Assembly (NCBI GenBank): GCA_020847985.1
Contig: JADLBC010000023.1
Location: forward strand, 124,001-188,000
Source: Dehalococcoidia bacterium
GTDB taxonomy: Bacteria; Chloroflexota; Dehalococcoidia; Tepidiformales; Tepidiformaceae
DNA: 64,000 nucleotides
Direction: 5' to 3'
This document shows, piece by piece, positions 15,775 to 23,173 of this stretch. How positions within the stretch are numbered: position 1 is the stretch's first letter; the number at the start of each line of letters is the position of its first letter. The notes under the pieces are model-generated. The model did no database searches. It saw nothing but the letters and a program-made list of their open reading frames with translations, and was not told where the DNA came from. Made by a program: the position numbers and the translations under genes.

Positions 15775-16779
15775 ATGCCGGAGAGCGCGTATAGGTCACT
15801 CCTTTCGTTGATTGCGCTGGTCGCCGTGCTCGGCTCACTCCTGCCGGCGCGCATGGCGCCGGCCCAGTCGCTTCAGGAGTTCGCTTGCCCGGGCGAAGAC
15901 TTCGAGCCACCCGCGGCGGCCGCGGTGATCGAGCGCCAGACCGGCGAGCTTCCCTACCGCCTGGTGGTACCTGGCCTCGCCTCCGACGGGGCGGCCCGGG
16001 CCCCGGAACCCGCGCTCCTCGCGCTCGAAGAGCGGCTGGTCGCGATCGTGGGCGCCGCGAACACGTCCGGGCGGTTCGCGGTCGCCGTGACCGACCTGCA
16101 GACCGGCGAGACCATCGGCGTAGGGCTGGACCGGCCACAGCTGGCCGGGTGTGTGATGAACTTCTTCGCCATCGTCGCGGCATTGCGCGCGGTCGATGCC
16201 GGGCAGCTCGCGCTGGCCGATGTGGACGCTACCATCCGGCAGACGCTCTGGGCGAGCGACGCGACGGCGGCTCGCCTGCTCTACCGTGCGACCGGCGGAG
16301 GCGACATCCTCGCCGGGGTGCACGCGGTCAACGCGCTCCTCCAGGAGCTCGGGATGACTTCGTCGCTGGTCGACCACCCGCCGGCGTTCCCGAACGAATC
16401 GATCGGTATCGACCCCGACAACTGGCTCACCGCGCGCGATGTGAACCGCGGTCTCGCCCGCTTCTACGCCGGCGAAGTGCTGAGCGCGGGACTCACTTCG
16501 TACCTGCTGGAGGCGATGACGCAGGTGAAGCCGGGCCTGAACTACCTGACCGCCATCATGGCCGGCCCTGCGGTCGTCAGCCACAAGAACGGCTTCCTCT
16601 GGGTGCCAGAAGGCTACGTCGACAACGATGCCGCGATCGTCCGCTTCGGGCCGAACCTGGAGCACGCTTACGCCATCACCTTCCTCTCGGAGGCGGTGCC
16701 GGTGAAATACGCCGATATCCCGACCGGACAGGCGCTCGTCCGGGAGACGTGGGACTACTTCCGCGACAGCTACGACTGA
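15775..16779 (+). CDS. Degenerate class A beta-lactamase-fold protein, exported
   Basis: This 334-residue protein has a signal peptide (SLIALVAVLGSLLPARMAPA) and the class A beta-lactamase/beta-lactamase2 fold. The equivalents of all three catalytic motifs are visible and two are altered. SxxK is Cys126-Val-Met-Asn129; SDN is Ser161-Asp162-Ala163 (WASDATAARLLY); KTG is Lys271-Asn272-Gly273 (SHKNGF). Without the nucleophilic Ser and general-base Lys it should not hydrolyse beta-lactams. A binding role is more likely, perhaps with peptidoglycan or a partner protein. GAGGAGGCGCG precedes the ATG. GGGGTAGT lies 65 bases upstream but without the rest of the bipartite motif. Confidence 0.82.
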   Translation: MPESAYRSLLSLIALVAVLGSLLPARMAPAQSLQEFACPGEDFEPPAAAAVIERQTGELPYRLVVPGLASDGAARAPEPALLALEERLVAIVGAANTSGRFAVAVTDLQTGETIGVGLDRPQLAGCVMNFFAIVAALRAVDAGQLALADVDATIRQTLWASDATAARLLYRATGGGDILAGVHAVNALLQELGMTSSLVDHPPAFPNESIGIDPDNWLTARDVNRGLARFYAGEVLSAGLTSYLLEAMTQVKPGLNYLTAIMAGPAVVSHKNGFLWVPEGYVDNDAAIVRFGPNLEHAYAITFLSEAVPVKYADIPTGQALVRETWDYFRDSYD

Positions 16780-16811
16780 TTGTGCTGGCGGCGTGTTCCT
16801 GCCGGCTGCGG

Positions 16812-17879
16812 TTATCGGTCCGGGCGCGGGAGTCCATCCCATTCGATCGTGACGGGTGCGATGCGCCAGGACATCGACCCATCGGCGTTGAAGGTCGCCA
16901 AGAGGATGCCGCTGTCATTGGCCGCGCCCTCGAAGCCATCGAAGACGAAATTGCCAAGGCTGTAGGCGATGACACCGCCTCCATACTCTTCGACGCCCTG
17001 GAGGACGTGAGGATGCGACCCGATGACGAGCCTGGCGCCGGCGTCGATGGCCGCGTGGGCAACTGCGCGCTGGCGATCCGAGTGCGTGGACGCACCTTCG
17101 ATCCCGAAGTGGAGCATGACGACGACGATATCAGCGTCGGCACGTGCCGCCTGGATGGCGGCGGCCATGCGGTCATCGTCAATCCATGCGATGCCGGGGC
17201 TGGACGCGGTGGCAGCCCAGTCCTGCATGCGATAGTGCGCTTCGTTGGGCACTTCGGCGAGGCCGAGGAAGGCCACGCGCACTCCGCCGACCTCGAGGGT
17301 GCGGGCCGCGTACGCCTCCTCGATGGCCGCGCCGGCGCCGACGCTCTGAACCGAGACCGCCGCCAGGCGCTCGATGGTGTCGAACAGGGCGCCCGGGCCG
17401 TAGTCGAGGCTGTGGTTGTTCGCGACCGAGACGAGGTCGAATCCCGCCGCGGCCAGACCAGCGGCAGCCAGCGGCGGTGCGCGAAAGGTGTATGCCTTGG
17501 GCTCCGGTTCGCCCAGGTCGCTAATGATGCATTCGAGGTTGCCGACGGTGATGTCCGCGCCCCGGAGTGTCTCAATCACCGGCAAGAACGGCCCAGCTGG
17601 CTGGTCCGGGGTGATGGCCGCTGCCACGCCGCGCCCGAGCATGATGTCACCGACAGCGGCGATGGTGAGTGGCCACCGTGGCGCCGGCGTTGGCGAGGGC
17701 GTGGGTGTTGGCGAGGGCGCGGTGGCCGGCTGACTGGTAGTGCTGGTCGGGTCCGCCGATGTTGTCTGCTCGGTCGGCGTCGGCGTCGGCGGCGCGTCCA
17801 CTCGCCCGGATGCGCTGCAGCCAATCACGGCCGGTGCCAGCCAGAGGACGGCGGCGACAACAAGCAGCCGAGCAAGCAC
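16812..17879 (-). CDS. CapA-family (PGA_cap) metallophosphoesterase-like lipoprotein
   Basis: This 355-residue protein matches the CapA/PGA_cap family. It has a signal with lipobox VIGC, a long Thr/Pro/Ser linker to about residue 68, then GDIMLGR (77-83), NLE (114-116), NNH (154-156) and GSHPHVLQ (near 290). These are the metal-binding positions of this calcineurin-like family. CapA proteins act in poly-gamma-glutamate capsule formation in Bacillus, but most homologues, like this one, have no capsule genes beside them. It sits on the outer membrane face. It is convergent with the beta-lactamase-fold gene. Confidence 0.87.
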   Translation of the reverse strand: MLARLLVVAAVLWLAPAVIGCSASGRVDAPPTPTPTEQTTSADPTSTTSQPATAPSPTPTPSPTPAPRWPLTIAAVGDIMLGRGVAAAITPDQPAGPFLPVIETLRGADITVGNLECIISDLGEPEPKAYTFRAPPLAAAGLAAAGFDLVSVANNHSLDYGPGALFDTIERLAAVSVQSVGAGAAIEEAYAARTLEVGGVRVAFLGLAEVPNEAHYRMQDWAATASSPGIAWIDDDRMAAAIQAARADADIVVVMLHFGIEGASTHSDRQRAVAHAAIDAGARLVIGSHPHVLQGVEEYGGGVIAYSLGNFVFDGFEGAANDSGILLATFNADGSMSWRIAPVTIEWDGLPRPDR

Positions 17880-17926
17880 TTGATACCTACCTCCCCTCAG
17901 GCTAGAAATGCTCGCTCGGAGAAGCC

Positions 17927-18481
17927 CTAGCGGACCTCGTACGTCAGGCGGATTGTGAACTCACCCTCCGGCCGATCGTAGTCAGGCACCTGCACTTGTG
18001 GCCCACCGCCCCAGTAGGGGATGGGCTGGTCCACGACGTAGGTGCCCGGCTTCAACGCGAGCGGCCCCACCTCCGGGAAGATCCAGACCGGATATGCGTG
18101 CGACTCGTCCGGTTCGAGACGGACGATCTGCAGGTCCGCCGTGCACGGGTGCGTCACATGCCGCAGGGTGGCATCCCATTCGGCACCGCACCCGCGGCCG
18201 GCAAGCACCAGGTCGCCGCCGTTGGCCTCGTGGTGGGTGAAACGTGCGTCGTCGAGGAACGCCTGCTCCTGGCCCCGCCACGTGACCCGCACGTTGTGCA
18301 TCAGCGTGCCGCGTTCCGACGCCGTCACGTCGGTGGCCTCGACGGTTGCGGGCGCGCCGACCTCGACGATCGCTGCGGTCACGATCACCCGCAGCTCGTC
18401 GTCATCGTCGCCGTTGCAGGCAGGGCTCGGTCCCAACACAAGCAGTGCCACCACCGCCAGCCATGTCCCCTTCGTTCGCAT
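17927..18481 (-). CDS. Hypothetical lipoprotein (184 aa)
   Basis: The protein begins MRTKGTWLAVVALLVLGPSP, with lipobox SPAC and an acidic stretch (GDDDDEL). The mature part has strands with Cys pairs (GRGCGAEW, HPCTADLQIV) and a GTY turn typical of cupredoxin- or Ig-like beta-sandwich domains (LALKPGTYVVDQPI); no copper-ligand set is evident. An alternative start lies five codons upstream (18,496). It is divergent from the lipoprotein gene at 18,703. No bipartite motif faces it. Confidence 0.72.
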   Translation of the reverse strand: MRTKGTWLAVVALLVLGPSPACNGDDDDELRVIVTAAIVEVGAPATVEATDVTASERGTLMHNVRVTWRGQEQAFLDDARFTHHEANGGDLVLAGRGCGAEWDATLRHVTHPCTADLQIVRLEPDESHAYPVWIFPEVGPLALKPGTYVVDQPIPYWGGGPQVQVPDYDRPEGEFTIRLTYEVR

Positions 18482-18555
18482 CGCCCGAGTATGCACGCGA
18501 TTCCTGCGAGCGTGAATGGCGTATTGTCATGGGTCCGCGGTCTTATCTTTACGGT

Positions 18556-18590
18556 CGGGTAGCGAATTCGCCCTAGAACGCCCTTAGCAT
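18556..18590 (+). promoter_or_regulatory. Bipartite motif copy 6 (upstream of 18,703-19,299)
   Basis: CGGGTAGCGAATTCG begins at 18,556 and TAGCAT lies at 18,585-18,590. The single T-to-C change makes GCGAATTCGC a perfect palindrome. The gene downstream starts at 18,703. Confidence 0.7.
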
Positions 18591-18702
18591 TCCCCCGTCG
18601 ACAATTCGGCTAACGTCCAAAAGCGTACCGGCGTCAGTGAGCACCATGCGTGGTTTGGCTAGGTGACGCGGCGGCCCGCCACCGTCGGGAAGGAGCAGGA
18701 CC

Positions 18703-19299
18703 ATGAAGAGGAGTTTTCTTGTTCAATGCCTGACGGCAGTCGTCACGGTGACGATTCTGACGTTGGCATGTGGCGACGATGATACTGGCTCCGAAACCTC
18801 GCCGACGGCGGAAAACGGAACTGGCGTAGCCGCGGTGGATGACGTCATCAGCGTCGTGGAACGACAAGACCGGCCGGGATTGCGTAGCCTAGTCCAACTC
18901 TCCTCAATTGCCTGCACCACCGAAGTCGGAGCAGGTGGCCCGCCGAAGTGTCTGACCGGAGAGGCGAGTGGCACAATGGTTCAGGCTTTCGCCTACTACA
19001 CGTGCTCGATCGAATGGAAACGTGACGCCGAAGTCGACGCCGCGTTGAATGCCTTCTGGGAACTCTCACCCGAGTTATACGCGGCCTTCAAGCCTCCCAC
19101 AGAGTATTTGCTCGATGGAGATTACATCGTTGTTTTCGAAGGCCCCGATCCGCGCGCCGAGGGCCGAGAAAAGCGCGGTGCGGCGGTGGCAATCGATGAC
19201 CGTGGCAAGGTCCACGGGCTGTGGCTTGCCTGCGGAGCTGGCGACGACGGAGCAACGCTCGTCCCAGACAACGTCTCAAGCTACTTGATTGCTCCCTGA
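18703..19299 (+). CDS. Lipoprotein, family A (paralogue of 8,756-9,406)
   Basis: This 198-residue protein begins MKRSFLVQCLTAVVTVTILT with lipobox LAC after GGAAGGAGCAGGACC. The mature domain begins GTGVAAVDDVISVVERQDRP, has cysteines at SIACTTE and PKCLTG, and ends with a GLWLACG strand. It aligns by eye with the lipoprotein at 8,756-9,406 (same VDD-I start, Cys positions and Trp strand). The two paralogues lie on opposite strands 10 kb apart and both have the bipartite motif upstream. The function is unknown. Confidence 0.78.
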   Translation: MKRSFLVQCLTAVVTVTILTLACGDDDTGSETSPTAENGTGVAAVDDVISVVERQDRPGLRSLVQLSSIACTTEVGAGGPPKCLTGEASGTMVQAFAYYTCSIEWKRDAEVDAALNAFWELSPELYAAFKPPTEYLLDGDYIVVFEGPDPRAEGREKRGAAVAIDDRGKVHGLWLACGAGDDGATLVPDNVSSYLIAP

Positions 19300-19446
19300 G
19301 CGCCGGATACAGAGCTGACAGGATCTCCCGCTAAACGTCGGCCCGGAGCAGCGTCGACGGTTCCGCGTGCTCGCGAAGCCAGACTCGCCTGCGGCGGGTG
19401 ACCGTCCCGCGAGCCACGCTCACAAGAAGTCTGGATCCTTGACCTT

Positions 19447-19481
19447 CGGGTAGTGATTTCGCGAATCCTGCCGTTTAGCGT
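19447..19481 (+). promoter_or_regulatory. Bipartite motif copy 7 (upstream of 19,640-20,800)
   Basis: CGGGTAGTGATTTCG begins at 19,447 and TAGCGT lies at 19,476-19,481. The gene starting at about 19,640 and, beyond it, the membrane-anchored LuxR-type gene follow on the same strand. Confidence 0.7.
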
Positions 19482-19639
19482 GCGCCCGAGTTCCGCGCCA
19501 AGGCGTCTGCGTGGTTTCGCGGGTACGGCACAGCAGTGCAGAGGTGGGACAGGTAAGGATCGTCAGGGGCGGCGTGGACTCACTCGCCAATCAGCCCATA
19601 GCCCAGCAGTGGACGAAACCGAAGGAGAGACCGTGCTAC

Positions 19640-20800
19640 GTGAGATCAATTCCTAGCAACGCATTACAAGTGTCGGTGTTCATAGGTCTCGCACTTCTCG
19701 CCCCACTTGCTGCTGTGTGGGCCGTCACAGGGTTCGCCCTCGGTGACGCGAAGCCGCCTGGCGCCATGGCCAGTCCCGCGGTCCCCGTTCAAGGTCTCGC
19801 GGGTGATGACCTGGTGATCACGTCCGTCCAGGCTTCCGGCTTTCAGACAACTGTGAGGTTGCGCCTCGACGTTGCGCCTGGTCTCACCGACGATGACACG
19901 ATTCTCGTTGAACCATCAGCGCTCCTGGTAGCCGGACTGGATGCCGCACGGGTCGCGAAGGTCACTCGCGAAGGGCAAGCTGCGTTCGAAATCGTCCTCA
20001 AAGGTGCGCCGCTTTCGCCCACGTCAGCGCTGATCGCGATTGGCATCACCTCGTATGCGGTCGTTCCTGCGGGAGACGAGACACTGCGACTTGTCCCTGG
20101 ACCGTGGTTCGCGGTCGGCACCGTCGACACAGGCGCCGTGCCCGAGGCGGCGACGTCTCCGAACCGAGATTCCAAAGTCGACACGGGCGCAGACTTGGTC
20201 TTCGTCCTCGACGAAGTGAGCTTCGACGGGATGGCCACCAGCGTGACTTATCACCTGGAGGGCAATCTCGAAGGAGTCAGCTTCCTTCCCGGTGTCCCCG
20301 GTGACCTATCTGAGATTCCTGGGCTCGACGTGGCCAACGGCGAAACGGCCGGAACAGTCGTCATCCTGGGCAGGCCGCCCGGCAACTCACTGCGTTTTCC
20401 TTCAGCCATTCGCAAACAACCAGGGCAGCTTCAGGCGATCCTGCAGGTCGGTACTGACGAGCCAACAGACGTGACCACCGGTACCGGTTCTTTTACGGTT
20501 GGCTGGTTCGAGCCGCAGGGCAGCCAGTTCATCGTGGAGCTTGTGGGTGACGGGGCGCTGGCGACCTTGAGCCCAGGAACCAGTTCTGGCGTGTGGATCG
20601 AGGATGACGTCGGGAATCGGTACGATCTGGCCCACGGCCGGGGCATGACCCCCGCGCGCTGGAATGACCCTCGACCGCCACGAGTGCTCCTATTGTTCAC
20701 TGGTTCGCTCCCGCCACCAGCAACATCGGTGACGATTCACTTCGCAACGTACGATGTACTTATCGTCGGCAACTGGGAGGTTCCCGTTACGATCCCCTGA
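19640..20800 (+). CDS. Membrane-anchored extracytoplasmic protein, family B
   Basis: This 386-residue protein (start GTG at 19,640 with GGAGAG upstream; the start is uncertain) has one N-terminal membrane segment (VSVFIGLALLAPLAAVWAV) and two extracytoplasmic domains. The second domain, from about residue 195, begins VDTGADLVFVLDEVSF and contains SVTYHLEGNLEGVSFLPG and VLIVGNWEVPV. It is clearly paralogous to the outside domain of the LuxR-type protein encoded 100 bases downstream (IDTGHDLAFVVDEI, QVSYHLEGDLNGISFLPG, ALIIGEWTLPV). The first domain, with LRLDVAPGLTDDDTILVEP, may be a further divergent copy. It may serve as co-receptor or as decoy for the same ligand (inference). Confidence 0.75.
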   Translation: MRSIPSNALQVSVFIGLALLAPLAAVWAVTGFALGDAKPPGAMASPAVPVQGLAGDDLVITSVQASGFQTTVRLRLDVAPGLTDDDTILVEPSALLVAGLDAARVAKVTREGQAAFEIVLKGAPLSPTSALIAIGITSYAVVPAGDETLRLVPGPWFAVGTVDTGAVPEAATSPNRDSKVDTGADLVFVLDEVSFDGMATSVTYHLEGNLEGVSFLPGVPGDLSEIPGLDVANGETAGTVVILGRPPGNSLRFPSAIRKQPGQLQAILQVGTDEPTDVTTGTGSFTVGWFEPQGSQFIVELVGDGALATLSPGTSSGVWIEDDVGNRYDLAHGRGMTPARWNDPRPPRVLLLFTGSLPPPATSVTIHFATYDVLIVGNWEVPVTIP

Positions 20801-20900
20801 GCGCTGGCACAGAGGAACCGTGCCTGGTGTCTCTGGACGGAGTTCGTTCAGTCTCCGGCTGGGGAGGAGATCACGACGGCACGGTGAGTGAGAGAGAAGT

Positions 20901-21929
20901 ATGCGACCCCATCACTACCAGACTCGAAATCGACACAGCCTCACTCAGCGCCAGGAGCATGTCCTCGACCTCGTTTGCAGGGGATACACCAACCAGCAGA
21001 TCGCTGACGATCTCGAGATCACACTCGACGGAGCGAAGTGGCACATCTCCGAGATACTGCGAAAGCTTGATGTGGCGACGCGGGACGACGCAGCTGCCTA
21101 CTGGCGTGAACACAATGGACTCCGGGAGCGACTGAGGCGCGGGATAGCCGTACTCGGGCTGGCGCCAGTGCGCTGGGTCGCGACTGTCGCCGGCGTGAGC
21201 GCACTTGGTATCGCTGCGATCTTCGTAGCGATGATGGCCAATACAAACTCTGGTGAAGACACCCCACAGGCTGAGCCAACGGCGATGTCCGCCCTCGCTC
21301 GCATCGACACGGGACACGATCTCGCGTTTGTTGTGGACGAGATCACGCGGGTCGGTGGCGTCACCCAAGTGTCCTATCACCTGGAGGGCGATCTGAATGG
21401 GATCAGTTTTCTGCCTGGTCCTCCCGATGACCCTCTGATTGTCCCTGGGCTTGAGATCCGGGGCGGGGCCGCGAGCGGTACAGTGACCGTGCCTGGCGAA
21501 CCCGACGTACTTCGGTTTCCAATGGCAGTACGACGAGTTGAACGCGAGATTCGGGCAAGCCTGCCCATCTCTGCTGGCCTCGAGGTCGTTGTCACGACCG
21601 TTCACGGCGAGATAACCGCGAAGTGGCTCGACTCACCGACCCAGGCGTTGAAGCTTGAGATATCGGGACGGGACGCACTCGTCACGCTGAGCGAGGGCAC
21701 GAGCAAGGGCACCGCTCTACTGGACGACTTGGGAAACATCTACTCACTGGAGCACAACCGGATCTCCACGCCAGCAGCGTGGGATGATGGCCAAGAAGCA
21801 ACCGCGCTCCTCACTTTCAACGGCGCACTGGATCCGACAGCGGAAACGGTAACGCTGATCGTCCAAACCTACGATGCGCTGATCATCGGTGAATGGACAC
21901 TCCCTGTCAGTGTGCTCCTCGGGCCCTGA
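20901..21929 (+). CDS. Membrane-anchored LuxR-type transcription factor with outside sensor domain
   Basis: This 342-residue protein has a cytoplasmic LuxR/GerE helix-turn-helix at residues 13-66 (SLTQRQEHVLDLVCRGYTNQ, then IADDLEITLDGAKWHISEIL). One membrane span follows near 92-112, then a 230-residue extracytoplasmic domain. This one-component, ToxR-like topology is unusual for the LuxR family, where the sensor is normally N-terminal. The outside domain is paralogous to that of the preceding gene. GAGAGAGAAGT precedes the ATG. It is the only clear DNA-binding regulator inside the surface-protein region and so the leading candidate to control the bipartite-motif promoters (inference). The pair is probably transcribed from the motif at 19,447. 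Confidence 0.82.
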   Translation: MRPHHYQTRNRHSLTQRQEHVLDLVCRGYTNQQIADDLEITLDGAKWHISEILRKLDVATRDDAAAYWREHNGLRERLRRGIAVLGLAPVRWVATVAGVSALGIAAIFVAMMANTNSGEDTPQAEPTAMSALARIDTGHDLAFVVDEITRVGGVTQVSYHLEGDLNGISFLPGPPDDPLIVPGLEIRGGAASGTVTVPGEPDVLRFPMAVRRVEREIRASLPISAGLEVVVTTVHGEITAKWLDSPTQALKLEISGRDALVTLSEGTSKGTALLDDLGNIYSLEHNRISTPAAWDDGQEATALLTFNGALDPTAETVTLIVQTYDALIIGEWTLPVSVLLGP

Positions 21930-22163
21930 GATGACGGGCATAAGCTCGAACGGTCGACACTGAATCGCGTGGCTTGAGATGTGGGCTGAGGCCGACGCCA
22001 AAAGCTGATCCAGACCGATACCCGCTGAATGTAGGGAACTGGAAAGGTGTTCGCGTTCATCCTGGGCTACGCAGTCGACGAGGTTGTCGGGAACACACCG
22101 ATGCAGCGGCAACCCGCCGCGGGCGTTCAGCGTGCCGGCAGGGCCCGTAACCGCCGGAGCTAT

Positions 22164-22198
22164 CGGGTAGTGAATTCGCGCTTCCGCACTAGTAGGTT
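22164..22198 (+). promoter_or_regulatory. Bipartite motif copy 8 (upstream of the Tad pilus operon)
   Basis: CGGGTAGTGAATTCG begins at 22,164 and TAGGTT lies at 22,193-22,198, at the standard spacing. The next gene of substance on this strand is cpaB/rcpC at 22,460, the first of the pilus operon. The gap 21,930-22,163 shows nothing else. Confidence 0.7.
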
Positions 22199-22225
22199 GG
22201 GCTCAATCTACCGGGAGGTGAATGG

Positions 22226-22456
22226 GTGACAGCAGGCATTCCTTCGAGACCGCTGGCACAAAGCGTCCTTCCGGCCAGATTCCAACGGCAACGAAAGCAA
22301 CATGACGGTCACCGCGGAGTAAAATCTTTGCGTCGATCTTTAGATTCTGGTTCGGAACATCTATGCAACACCACCAGGCGGATGCGCGTTATGGCATGCT
22401 CTGCCCTCGGCGCACCCGAAGACTCGCGGACCGAGGTGCTGTATGCAGGAGATTGA
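22226..22456 (+). CDS. Possible small leader ORF before the Tad operon
   Basis: GGGAGGTGAATGG precedes a GTG at 22,226. The frame of 76 codons ends three bases before the cpaB start, and its last codons contain the cpaB ribosome binding site. This placement suits translational coupling. Against it, the predicted protein is very basic and unlike a folded domain. A 28-codon frame begins at the ATG four bases earlier. It could be a leader peptide or an accidental frame. Confidence 0.28.
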   Translation: MTAGIPSRPLAQSVLPARFQRQRKQHDGHRGVKSLRRSLDSGSEHLCNTTRRMRVMACSALGAPEDSRTEVLYAGD

Positions 22457-22459
22457 GCC

Positions 22460-23152
22460 GTGGCGGCACGGCCCGGGTTGCATCGCCGGGCCGAGGTAAC
22501 GCTTCCCTTCCGCGTGGATCGCAGGATGCTCGTGGGCTTCCTGCTGGTCGTCACATCGCTGGCTGGCGGGGTGCTCATCTGGCAGAGCACCACAGACACC
22601 ACGGCGATTCTTGTGGCAGCGCGAGATATTCCCCCGGGTCACGTGATCGAGCGAGACGATCTGCGTCTCGCCGACGTACGTCTCGACAGTGGGTTAGCCT
22701 CGCTGGCACTGACGGAATCGGAACTGGACGTCGCGGTAGGTCGCACCGCCAGCACGACCATCCATGCAGGCGAGATGCTGGTCCGTCCCGACCTCACCTC
22801 CGGACTTGTGCTTGGCCCCGACGAGGTCGCCATCACCATCCCTGTTGCAGCGGACACCATCTATCCCGGCCTAAGGCCGACCGACGAGGTCACCGTGCTG
22901 GCCACCGGCAACGCCGGCAGACCGGAGAGCGCCACCGTCACGCTTCTCGACCGAGCGACGGTTTTTGCGATCGGGCTGGAGCGGCGGGTCGTCAGGTCCA
23001 GCACATCAAACAGCCCCAACGACGGCGCCACACTCGCCAACATCACCCTTGCCGTCCCGCGTTCTGAGGCTGAGACCGTCGCCCACGCCGTCACGAACGC
23101 GACCATCACCATCGTCCTCCTCGCGCCCCAGGAGACACCTGTGCAGCCATAG
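22460..23152 (+). CDS. cpaB: Flp pilus assembly protein CpaB/RcpC
   Basis: This 230-residue protein has an N-terminal membrane anchor (MLVGFLLVVTSLAGGVLIW) and an SAF-type domain typical of CpaB/RcpC (AILVAARDIPPGHVIERDDL, then AGEMLVRPDL). The C-terminal RcpC-like beta-rich part has EVAITIPVAADTIYPGLRP and DEVTVLATG. It is taken to sit between the inner-membrane Tad machine and the envelope. The GTG start follows AGGAGATTGAGCC. It is the first gene of the Tad operon. Confidence 0.83.
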   Translation: MAARPGLHRRAEVTLPFRVDRRMLVGFLLVVTSLAGGVLIWQSTTDTTAILVAARDIPPGHVIERDDLRLADVRLDSGLASLALTESELDVAVGRTASTTIHAGEMLVRPDLTSGLVLGPDEVAITIPVAADTIYPGLRPTDEVTVLATGNAGRPESATVTLLDRATVFAIGLERRVVRSSTSNSPNDGATLANITLAVPRSEAETVAHAVTNATITIVLLAPQETPVQP

Positions 23153-23173
23153 CCACGATCCGGAGGCAGCGCC

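Noticed and set aside
15885-17930. 681-codon open frame on the plus strand
   Set aside because: It overlaps the beta-lactamase-fold gene in another frame and the CapA gene antisense. It is Arg-rich without domains.
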